DNA of 64,000 nt from CAYVQF01 sp964454015 (lineage in GTDB: Bacteria; Myxococcota_A; Bradymonadia; UBA4248). Location of the stretch: assembly GCA_964454015.1 (NCBI GenBank), contig CAYVQF010000029.1:1-64000 (forward strand). Direction: 5' to 3'. Below the pieces are notes generated by a model that did not search any database, was not told where the DNA came from, and saw nothing but the letters and a program-made list of their open reading frames with translations. The position numbers and the translations under genes are program-made. Shown here piece by piece: positions 33,940 through 41,887 of the stretch (positions are counted from its first letter, which is position 1; each line of letters begins with the position of its first letter).

Positions 33940-36450
33940 TCAGTCGATGTTGAAGTTGAGCAAATCCGAAGGCGGTGCGTCCGCTGCGCTACCATCGCCC
34001 TTGTCCTTCGTGGACTTCTTCACCCGCTCGCCACTGCGATCCTTGGTGCCACGGCGTTCGTCGCCGCTGTCTCGCTGAGGAGTGGCCCCGTCCACCGGCT
34101 TGGTCGCAGGCACCTCGTCCTCGGTCGCCGCTGCGGTCGTGGCGTCTTGGGGCGCGGATCCACGCGCGTCGGGCGTCGCGGGCGCCGGTGTCGGCGCCTC
34201 TGTTGGGCTAGGGTCAGCTCGCGTGGCCATGGCCACGCCCGTGACGGCGCTGGCCTCGGCACCCACCTCTGCCCCGGTGGCGGCCACGGCGACCTGCAGC
34301 GGCGCGACACTGGGCCCAGGCTCCAGGTGGTCGGGGCTGGGGTCTGCGATTTGCGGCGGCAAGTCCTGGGGCGCTGCCACGGCGGTGCCCGCCGCGTCGT
34401 CCTCGGGCTGTGGTGTGGCTGGGGTGGCCGGCTCGGCACGGTGCGCCGCCGTGACCGCAGGCTCTGGAGCCTTGGTCGCCGATTTGTGCACCACGAGCAG
34501 CGCCAGGGCGATGAAGACGACCAAGGCGACGATGCCCAGGAGGTAGAGCCACTGCTGGAGATTGGCCCGGCGCACCCGGGGCGTCGCCGCCGCGGCGCCG
34601 GCCACCGCGGCGTCGTCTTCCGGTGGGAGCTCCTCTTCCGGCGGAAAGGCGCGCGGATCGTCGAGGCTGTAATAGACCCCCGGCAGCAAGGTATGGCTGG
34701 TGCAGACCACGGCCTCCGTTGGCGATGGATCCCGCGTGGGGAACCAACCCAGCGCTTCGTCATCGAGGCCGGTGGTGGTGGGGCCCTCTTCTTGGGCGGC
34801 GGTCTCGGCGGCCGCAAAGGCGGCACCAAAGGCGCTCGCTCCCGCCTTGTCGTCACCAGGCGCCGCGGTGGCGTCGTCGGCTGGCTCCTCTTCGAGCGCC
34901 GCTTCTTCGGCTGGCGCGTCGACATCGTCGCTGTCGGCGAGGGCGTCTAGGTCGGGGAAGGGCTCGAGGCGCTTGATGTCGTCGACGTGGCGCCGCTGGG
35001 TCTTCTCTTCGCCGTCGTCGGCCTCTTCTTCGTCCAGGTCCTGGCGGTGCAGGGCCACGGGCGGCGGGCCAATGCGGGTCGACTCTTCCTCGTCGGCGCC
35101 CTCGTTCACCGGGAGCGGCTCAGGCTCGGCAGCCGGCGGGGTGAGGGTGGCCGAGTCGACTTCGATCTTGTCGAGGGTCTGTTCCCCCGTGTTGAGGGTC
35201 TCGTCGCTGAGCTCCCACTCATCGTCGGAGCCGAGGCTCTCGCCAGCTTCACCGCTCGGAGACTGGAAGCCGAGGGGCTTTGTCCCCTTGCCGCCCTTGT
35301 CGCGGCTCTTGCGGCGCTTCTTTTTCTTCGTGGCTTGGGCGGCGGGTGTGCTCCCTGCGCTGAGGTCCGCTGCGCGCTCCTGAGGTGGCATCCCCGGCGG
35401 TGGGCCTGAGACGCGCGTGGACTCGGGGTCCCCGCTGGGGCTGCTGGCCGTGACGGACAACTCGACGGCGAGGTCGCGCATCGGCCCCAGGTGCCCCGGG
35501 CTGACGTTGGGCTGGTCGAGGAGGGCCAGCCAATCATCACTGACATCGCCGAGGCTGGTGTCGCTCGAGAAGCCTTGGGCGCCGCCACCGACCACGGCAG
35601 AGAGGGAGGCGCCAAAGCTCTCGTCCGTGGCGTCTGGGTTGCCTGGGGCGGTGGGGCCATCGAGGAGGTGGGCGAGCTGGTCGATCTCCGCCAACAAGGC
35701 GGCGCTGTTCGCAAAGGGGCCCTGCTTCTCCAGGCCCAAGGCCCGCGTCATGAGGCTGCCGAGGGGGCCATCCGCGAGGGCCTGGGGCAGGCGGTGGCTA
35801 GTGTGGAGCTGGCGCACGGCCTCGATGCCGGCGCTCATCGCCAAAAGGAGCACGCCGAGGGCGCGCAGATCCGCCTGGAAAGCATCGCCTCCTGGCGCGC
35901 CAGGCCCTTGGTAAGACCACTGCGGCGGGGCCGGCGGGGGGGGCGAGATGGCCTGCGTCACGCCCAGGCCGAGGACGTAGAGCCCTTCATCGGCGGCGCC
36001 CGAACGCTCAATCAAGATCGAAGCCGGCGTGAGCAGGCCATGATGGAGGCCGCGCTCGTGGGCGGCGTGCACCGCCCGCACCATTTGCTGAAAGCGGCGC
36101 AAGACCAGACTGGGCGCTTGGCCCTTGCGTTCGGACAGGAGGTCTTCCAGGAGATCGCCCAGGGGGTAAGCTTCCAGGAGATAGACCACCTCGTCGTTGT
36201 AGCGGCCGACAGCGATGCGCTCGGGGATCGCAGCGTGCTGGAGCTGCGCGGCGTTCTCCAGCGCGACCAGGGCGAGGTCAGGTCCCCCGGCGGCGGGACC
36301 CTTGGCGCGCACCATGTGGGCCAAGACATGGCCACTCTGACGCGGGCGTTTGGCCAAATAGCGAGCCAAGCCCTCATATTCACACAGGAAAGAGAGGACT
36401 TCCGTCTGCTCGGCCAGGATGGCACCTGGTACTACATCGCGTACGCTCAT
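33940..36450 (-). CDS. Membrane-anchored pseudokinase with long acidic linker
   Basis: 836 residues. Residues about 20-285 look like a protein-kinase fold, but the key residues are lost: the Gly loop is absent, the catalytic loop reads HHGLLTPASI with no Asp, and DFG is replaced by GLG. A very acidic Ser/Asp/Glu region (about 300-580) follows, then a transmembrane segment (LYLLGIVALVVFIALALLVV near 615), and a Pro/Ala/Thr-rich outside tail ending in a basic KKSTKDKGD stretch. It may bind ATP or a kinase rather than phosphorylate. It lies next to the FHA-GGDEF and TPR genes. Confidence 0.7.
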   Translation of the reverse strand: MSVRDVVPGAILAEQTEVLSFLCEYEGLARYLAKRPRQSGHVLAHMVRAKGPAAGGPDLALVALENAAQLQHAAIPERIAVGRYNDEVVYLLEAYPLGDLLEDLLSERKGQAPSLVLRRFQQMVRAVHAAHERGLHHGLLTPASILIERSGAADEGLYVLGLGVTQAISPPPPAPPQWSYQGPGAPGGDAFQADLRALGVLLLAMSAGIEAVRQLHTSHRLPQALADGPLGSLMTRALGLEKQGPFANSAALLAEIDQLAHLLDGPTAPGNPDATDESFGASLSAVVGGGAQGFSSDTSLGDVSDDWLALLDQPNVSPGHLGPMRDLAVELSVTASSPSGDPESTRVSGPPPGMPPQERAADLSAGSTPAAQATKKKKRRKSRDKGGKGTKPLGFQSPSGEAGESLGSDDEWELSDETLNTGEQTLDKIEVDSATLTPPAAEPEPLPVNEGADEEESTRIGPPPVALHRQDLDEEEADDGEEKTQRRHVDDIKRLEPFPDLDALADSDDVDAPAEEAALEEEPADDATAAPGDDKAGASAFGAAFAAAETAAQEEGPTTTGLDDEALGWFPTRDPSPTEAVVCTSHTLLPGVYYSLDDPRAFPPEEELPPEDDAAVAGAAAATPRVRRANLQQWLYLLGIVALVVFIALALLVVHKSATKAPEPAVTAAHRAEPATPATPQPEDDAAGTAVAAPQDLPPQIADPSPDHLEPGPSVAPLQVAVAATGAEVGAEASAVTGVAMATRADPSPTEAPTPAPATPDARGSAPQDATTAAATEDEVPATKPVDGATPQRDSGDERRGTKDRSGERVKKSTKDKGDGSAADAPPSDLLNFNID

Positions 36451-36608
36451 GTCGTCGTCATTGGCCCATACGCCTATTCACGCGTGCGCTGCCTGGTCTT
36501 CTGCCGAGTGCGCACGCCTGCCCCAGAGAAGCACAGGCCACATCCTACACAGAAGTTATGGCCGATGCACCTCTTCTAGCGCAATGCATTTGTTGCTGGC
36601 GCGCCCCT

Positions 36609-37556
36609 CTACAGGGGGTCCAGGAGACGGCGGAAAAGCCATAGACACAGGGGCAGCGCGATGAGGGTCAGCAGGCCCAACAACGCCACTTGGCGCCACA
36701 GCGCCCTGTCGTCCCGCGGGATCTCCTCGAGCACCATGCCATGCGCCACCAGGGCCAAGGGCCGCGGCGCCGTCAAGCGCACCCCCTGGCGGCCATCTTG
36801 CCACACCAGCAGATCCGGTGCAGCGCTGTGCTGCGCCAGGTGGCTAAAGGCCCGCGCGACCTGTTCGGCCGCTGGCTCCTGTGGATCCACGGGCCAGGTC
36901 AGGGTCGGGGCCGTGCCGATGCCAAGGGCCACCTGGGCTGGCGGCGGCGCCGGGATGTGCACCTGGACATGGGTCAGGCCCGCCTGCTGTTGCCCCTCCA
37001 CGGTGATGGTCACGCCGATGGCCACGATGGGCAGCATCAGGGGAAAGAGCACCAAGGGCAGCAGCAGGGCCCGCTGGCGCAACTGTTCGAGCATGGCGCC
37101 CACCAAGGTGCCGAGGATGGCGAAGGCCAAAGCCCCCAAGCCCAGCGTGGCGCCCACCAAGAGCCACGGCAGGGGCCAGTCCGGGGCCAGAAGCAGCCAC
37201 GCCAGGGGCGTGACCAGCACCATGGTCGCGCTCAACGTCACGAAATGGGCCAGCACCTTCGCCACGAAGAAAGGGGTGGCGGCGCCGGGGATGAGGGCCA
37301 AGGCCTGGAGGCAGGCCCCCTCGCGCTCGGCCTCGAAAGCGCGCTGGATGATGGTGACCCCAGCGAGGACCAGGGCCGTCCACAGCAAGGCGGGCAGCGC
37401 CTTGGGGCTGGCGCTGGGATCGTAGATCCCCAGGGCGAAGAGGACCACCGTGACCAGGCCAAAGAAGGTCGCCGCCCACAGGGCGTCCTGCCGCTGCGCC
37501 TCCAGGCGCAGCTCCCCAAGGGCCAAGCGTCCGATCTGCTCCAAGAGGCGCATCAC
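36609..37556 (-). CDS. ccmB: Haem exporter subunit CcmB, enlarged
   Basis: 315 residues against about 220 in most CcmB. Six or more transmembrane segments and the N-terminal LALGELRLEAQRQDALWAA, LRGGFEAEREG-like EAEREGACLQALAL, and FFVAKVLAHF match CcmB. A hydrophilic block of about 100 residues before the last transmembrane segment is extra. The start overlaps the ccmA stop by 4 bp. CcmB with CcmA forms the ABC part that releases holo-CcmE. No ccmC follows; 158 bp later comes the pseudokinase. Confidence 0.75.
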   Translation of the reverse strand: MMRLLEQIGRLALGELRLEAQRQDALWAATFFGLVTVVLFALGIYDPSASPKALPALLWTALVLAGVTIIQRAFEAEREGACLQALALIPGAATPFFVAKVLAHFVTLSATMVLVTPLAWLLLAPDWPLPWLLVGATLGLGALAFAILGTLVGAMLEQLRQRALLLPLVLFPLMLPIVAIGVTITVEGQQQAGLTHVQVHIPAPPPAQVALGIGTAPTLTWPVDPQEPAAEQVARAFSHLAQHSAAPDLLVWQDGRQGVRLTAPRPLALVAHGMVLEEIPRDDRALWRQVALLGLLTLIALPLCLWLFRRLLDPL

Positions 37557-38254
37557 GGCCCTCGCTCCAAGGCGCGGCGATAGAGCTCCGCCAAGGCCGT
37601 GTCCGCCGGGACCGGGCCTTGGTGACAGCCCGCGCCGCGCTGAAGAATGAGCACCTGGTCGGGGACGAGCTGGGCAAATCCCAGGTGGTGCGACGAGAGC
37701 ACGATGAGCCGCCCGGCGGCCCGCTCCTCTACCAGGTGCGCCTCCACCAGGACGCGCGCCTGTTCATCCAGGCCGGTGAAGGGCTCATCGAGCAAGAGCA
37801 CCTGCGGCGCCGGCAAGAAAAAACGCGCCAGGGCCGCGCGCTGGACTTGGCCCCGGGACAGGGTGCGCACCGGGCGCGACGCCAAGGGCGCCAAGCGCAA
37901 GCGCTCCAAGACCTGGTCGATGGCCGCCGGGGCGAGGCGGTAGAGTAGGCGATAGCGCTCCAGGTTCTGGCGGATGGTGAAATCGCCGTAGAGGTAGGAG
38001 GCGTGGCCGAGATAGGCGATGCTGGCCCGGGCCGCGGCGTCGAGGGCGGCCCAGGGGCGGCCGGCGTAAGTGACGCTCCCGCGCTCAGGGCGCAGCAGGT
38101 GGGCCAGCGTCGCGAGGAGGGTGGACTTGCCGGCACCGTTGGGCCCGAGGAGGAGGGTGATCTGGCCGGCGCAAAAGGCCGCGTCGAGGCCGCGCAAGGC
38201 GTGGCGACCGCCGCGGCGCTTGTAGAGCCCGGTGGTGGCGATCTCCCGAATCAC
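37553..38254 (-). CDS. ccmA: Haem exporter ATP-binding subunit CcmA
   Basis: 233 residues. An ABC ATPase with Walker A GPNGAGKST near residue 38, signature LSRGQVQRAAL (CcmA-type Arg in place of Gly), Walker B QVLLLDEPFTGLD and the H-loop SSHH. Start is GTG 38254, with AAGGAG 6 nt upstream; it overlaps the previous stop by 4 bp. It powers the Ccm haem-handling cycle with CcmB. Confidence 0.88.
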   Translation of the reverse strand: MIREIATTGLYKRRGGRHALRGLDAAFCAGQITLLLGPNGAGKSTLLATLAHLLRPERGSVTYAGRPWAALDAAARASIAYLGHASYLYGDFTIRQNLERYRLLYRLAPAAIDQVLERLRLAPLASRPVRTLSRGQVQRAALARFFLPAPQVLLLDEPFTGLDEQARVLVEAHLVEERAAGRLIVLSSHHLGFAQLVPDQVLILQRGAGCHQGPVPADTALAELYRRALERGP

Positions 38255-39399
38255 GCGATCTCCTTGTCCTGCGGCGTCGCCGCCGAGGGGCACTCCGCCG
38301 CTACGTCGCCACCCGCGCGCCGCCGCGGCCAGGCGGCCCACAGGGCGCCGCCGACCACAGCGAGGATGGCCAAGAATAGGGCGAGGTGGCGGAAGCGGTT
38401 GCGGGCGTGGGGCCAGCCGCTGACCTGGAAGCGGACCTCCTCCCCCGGGGCGATGCCGTCGCGGCCTATGGCCAGCGCGTATTGCGACGCCCACAGGGGA
38501 TCCTCCGTGGCCTCTGGGTCTTCCACGAAGCCTGGCCCTTCCAAGCGCAGAGAGAGGAAAGGCGCGCGCACCAACTCGGTGAGCTGCGGCGTGATGATCT
38601 GCAGCCGCCGCCAGGCTTGGGGCGCACGCAGGGCGACCGAGAGGGTGTCGCCCTGGGTGGGCAAGAGATAGGTGAGCAGCACCCGCACTTGCTCCGCTTC
38701 CGTGGGCCCGATCTCGCCGAGGAAGTGGACCGCGCTCTCGCTGACGGTGCATTCCCCTTGGGGGCCGAGGACCTCGGCCTGGGTCTGCAGGGCCTGGGCG
38801 GCAATGGCCAGGGGAACGCCGCGGGCTGCCGCCGCGTCCCAGGCCACCCGGCTGTCGTAGCGCCATGGGGGCTGGCTGCGCAGGACCAGGAGATGCTGCA
38901 CCAAGACCGTGCCCACCATCCCGGGGTTCTCTTCGAGCCCATTGGGGAGGCGCAGGACCACCAGGTGCGCATCGACCGCGACGTGCCGCGGATCGCCCGT
39001 GACGGGGCGCAGCACCAAGCGGGTGTGCCACGGAGAGGCGCTGAGGTCGATGGGGGCCGAGATCTGCTGCACCCCGTCCATCTCCACCACGGCGCGCAGC
39101 TCATGGCCTTGACCCGAGCTGGGCTGGGTGACCCTGACGAAGTGGGCGACGCCTTGGGCATCCGTGTGGCCATGAAGCTCCTCGACGACGCGGGCGCTGC
39201 CCACGGCCCGCCACTCCAAGCGCACGGGGAGCCCCGCCTCTGCTGGCACGACCTGGGCCGAGGTGCCAGGGAGTTGGCGCAGGACCTCGACTTGGGCCGC
39301 CGGCTCGGGCGCGCTGGCCGCGGGACGTGGATAACAAAACAAAATCAGGCAGATGAAGAGCGAGTAGCACGGGCGAATGGCGCCGCGGAGGGAGCTCAT
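38251..39399 (-). CDS. Membrane-anchored periplasmic protein in the ccm operon, unknown
   Basis: 382 residues. A signal peptide (ICLILFCYPRPAASA) is followed by a region of beta-rich character (about 40-325) without a family match, then one transmembrane helix (LALFLAILAVVGGALWAAW near 345) and a short cytoplasmic tail. It overlaps ccmF by 4 bp and ccmA by 4 bp, so it is an integral member of the operon. Where CcmG/CcmH might be expected, this protein stands, but I see no CXXC motif. It could handle apo-cytochrome or CcmE. Confidence 0.6.
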   Translation of the reverse strand: MSSLRGAIRPCYSLFICLILFCYPRPAASAPEPAAQVEVLRQLPGTSAQVVPAEAGLPVRLEWRAVGSARVVEELHGHTDAQGVAHFVRVTQPSSGQGHELRAVVEMDGVQQISAPIDLSASPWHTRLVLRPVTGDPRHVAVDAHLVVLRLPNGLEENPGMVGTVLVQHLLVLRSQPPWRYDSRVAWDAAAARGVPLAIAAQALQTQAEVLGPQGECTVSESAVHFLGEIGPTEAEQVRVLLTYLLPTQGDTLSVALRAPQAWRRLQIITPQLTELVRAPFLSLRLEGPGFVEDPEATEDPLWASQYALAIGRDGIAPGEEVRFQVSGWPHARNRFRHLALFLAILAVVGGALWAAWPRRRAGGDVAAECPSAATPQDKEIA

Positions 39400-41390
39400 G
39401 ACGGATCCTCCTCGCGGCGTGTGCGTTGCCGGGCCAGGCCGGGGAGGGCGGCGAGGACGAGCACGATGGAGCCCAACCACACCCACCAGGTCAGGGGACT
39501 GTGGATGACCAAGAGGGTGACGCTGGGATCCTCTGCTTCGTAGGCGAGGAGCGCGATGTAGGTGTCCATCAGCGGCGTGGAGCGGAGCGAGACCTCGCTG
39601 GTGGCCATGCGGGTGGCGCGGTAGGCATAGCGCGCCGGGGTGAAGCGCTGGCTGCTGGAGCCCGTGTGCAAGGTGAGGTCGACGTAGAGGCGCCACTTGT
39701 CCGGGTCTTGGAACTCGCGCACGCCGTCGAAGACGAGGGTGGCGCCGCCGAGCTCGGCCGGCGCGTCGGGGCGGAGGGTGAGGCGCTCCTCTTGTTTGAG
39801 GGCGGCGCCGCTGAAGCCGAAGAGGATGGCCGCCAGGCCGAGGTGGATGCCATAGGCGCCGTAGCGGCGGTGGTGGCGGCGCCACAGGGCGCGCAGGGTG
39901 GCCAGGAGGCCGTGGTGCGGCTGGCGCCGAGATTCGGCGCGGAAATCGAGCCACCCGTGGGTGCCCACGGTGCTCCAGATCAGCGCCGAGGTGAAGAGCA
40001 GGCCCAGGGCGTAGAGGCCGTGGGTGGGGCTGGGCTCGAGGGCGATGCGGCTCCAGCGGGTCCACACCAGGAGGGGGGGCAAGAGGGCGGTGACGGCGCC
40101 GGCGATCATCAGCGGCGGGCGCAAGACCAGGCGACGCCCCAGTAACAGGCCGAGGGCGGTGAGGCTCTGGGTGGCCAACGCCAGGGGGGGCACCCACTGG
40201 TTGAACCACACGGCGTCCAAGGCGCGGGTGGAGCCGTGCCACATCTCCCAAAGTTTGGGGAAGAGGGTGCCAAAGAGCACGACCGCTCCCGTGGCCAACA
40301 GCAGGAAGGTCCCCAAGAGGAGCATGCCGTCTTGCGTCAAGAGGGGGATGGGGGCCGCCGGCGCCGGGCGCGTCTGGCGGCGCCAGCGCAGCACCAGGGG
40401 CAGGGCGATGAGGATGAGGGCCGCCAGGACCATGAAGGCCATGAAGTAGTCGCCGATCTCCGAGCGGGCGAAGGCGTGGATGCTGGCGATGAAGCCGCTG
40501 CGAGTGAGGAAGGTGCCGAAGATGGTGAGGAGCCAGGCCGTGGCGACCAGGGCGTAGTTCCAAGTGACGAGAATGCGGCGCCGCTCCCAGAGGCGGAAAC
40601 TGTGCAGGTGGGCCGTCATGACGAACCAGGGGATGAGCCCGGCGTTCTCCACGGGGTCCCATATCCAGTAGCCGCCCCAGCCCAGCTCGGTGTAGGCCCA
40701 CCACATACCGACCACCAGGCCGATGGTGAGCATGATCCACGCCCCCAGCATCCAGCGCCGCAGGGCGTCGTGCCAGGCTGGGCTGTGCAGGTCCAGGCAC
40801 AGGGCCGCGATGGCGTAGGCCAGGGGCACCGTGGCCGCCACGTAGCCCAAGAGCAGCGTGGGCGGGTGGATGGCCATGGCCAGGGTCTGGAGCTGCGGGT
40901 TGAGGCCTTGGCCGTCTGCGGGCGCATCGATGGCCAAGAAGGTCTCGAAGGGATCGGAGATGAAGAGCATCAGGCCGATGAAGAAGAGCAGCACCAGGCC
41001 GTGCACCAAGGCGAGGACGGCCGCGGCCTGGGCCTCACGGAGGTGGGCCCGGACCACGAGGCTCGCCATCCAGGCCAGAGACAGCGCCCAAAAGAGGAGG
41101 CTGCCCGCTTGGCCGCTCCAGAAGGCGGCCAGCTTGTAGCCCCAGGGCATGTGGAGGTCGCTGTAGCGAAAGACATAGGTCAGGGAGAAGTCGTCCGTGA
41201 CGAAGGCGTGGGCCAAGACCAGGGCGGCGAGGCTCAGTGCGCCGGCGCTGGTGTGCAGGCCCCAGCGCAGCCAGGAGAGAGCCGCCGGGTCGGGTCGGCG
41301 CAGCAGCCGCAGGGCGGCGCCGACGTAGAGCGCCGTGGCGACCAGGGCGATGGCGACGGCGCCTTGTCCGAGCCAGGCCGATTCAGACAC
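39396..41390 (-). CDS. ccmF: Cytochrome c-type biogenesis protein CcmF
   Basis: 664 residues, the CcmF length, with many transmembrane segments. The WWD haem-handling motif reads WGGYWIWDPVENA, and conserved His residues occur near it (FVMTAHLHS) and earlier (AIHPPTLL). CcmF together with CcmH ligates haem from CcmE to apocytochromes. It lies 62 bp from ccmE and overlaps the next gene by 4 bp. In genomes with CXXXY CcmE this CcmF may work without CcmH. Confidence 0.93.
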   Translation of the reverse strand: MSESAWLGQGAVAIALVATALYVGAALRLLRRPDPAALSWLRWGLHTSAGALSLAALVLAHAFVTDDFSLTYVFRYSDLHMPWGYKLAAFWSGQAGSLLFWALSLAWMASLVVRAHLREAQAAAVLALVHGLVLLFFIGLMLFISDPFETFLAIDAPADGQGLNPQLQTLAMAIHPPTLLLGYVAATVPLAYAIAALCLDLHSPAWHDALRRWMLGAWIMLTIGLVVGMWWAYTELGWGGYWIWDPVENAGLIPWFVMTAHLHSFRLWERRRILVTWNYALVATAWLLTIFGTFLTRSGFIASIHAFARSEIGDYFMAFMVLAALILIALPLVLRWRRQTRPAPAAPIPLLTQDGMLLLGTFLLLATGAVVLFGTLFPKLWEMWHGSTRALDAVWFNQWVPPLALATQSLTALGLLLGRRLVLRPPLMIAGAVTALLPPLLVWTRWSRIALEPSPTHGLYALGLLFTSALIWSTVGTHGWLDFRAESRRQPHHGLLATLRALWRRHHRRYGAYGIHLGLAAILFGFSGAALKQEERLTLRPDAPAELGGATLVFDGVREFQDPDKWRLYVDLTLHTGSSSQRFTPARYAYRATRMATSEVSLRSTPLMDTYIALLAYEAEDPSVTLLVIHSPLTWWVWLGSIVLVLAALPGLARQRTRREEDPS

Positions 41391-41452
41391 GGTGCGCCCC
41401 GGGTTGAGGTTTGCCGTAGGCGCGCCATGAGGGGGTCCGTCGCTTCACAGGG

Positions 41453-41878
41453 CTATCGCTCCTCGCGCCCCGGGGGGGCCTGGTCGCAATCAGCGGGCAA
41501 GGTGTCGTACTTGGAGGGACATTTGGCGAGCAGGGTCTCGGCGGCGAAGCGCTGCCCCGGCAAGAGGCGTCCGCCCACGATGACCTCGGCGCAGTCGGCG
41601 AAGGTGTCGGGCCGCTGGCCGCCATAGTCGACCTCGAGCACGGCGCCACCCTTGGTGAGGCCAAAACGCACGCGGCCGTCGCTCGTCACGCGAATGCTCT
41701 TGGGCACCACGTAACCGACGACCTTGAAGTCCTTGTTCGCGTAGTGCTCCTCCTGGGCCAGGACCTCATCGACGCCGACCATGTAGACCGAGGCGTCCAA
41801 GGCTGAGGCAATCATCCAGAAGAGCAGCCCCCCAACGAGGAGCAGGCCGACGACGAAGAGGATGTTGCGCTTGGACAT
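41453..41878 (-). CDS. ccmE: Haem chaperone CcmE, CXXXY variant
   Basis: 141 residues, with one N-terminal anchor (LFVVGLLLVGGLLFWMIA) and the OB-fold of CcmE (VVGYVVPKSI, VRFGLTKGG, FAAETLLAKC). The haem-binding His of HxxxY is replaced by Cys120 in C-P-S-K-Y124. This CXXXY form is known from Desulfovibrio and archaea, where CcmH/CcmG are absent. It sits 9 bp after the kinase gene on the same strand and 62 bp before ccmF. Confidence 0.92.
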   Translation of the reverse strand: MSKRNILFVVGLLLVGGLLFWMIASALDASVYMVGVDEVLAQEEHYANKDFKVVGYVVPKSIRVTSDGRVRFGLTKGGAVLEVDYGGQRPDTFADCAEVIVGGRLLPGQRFAAETLLAKCPSKYDTLPADCDQAPPGREER

Positions 41879-41887
41879 GGCGACCGT

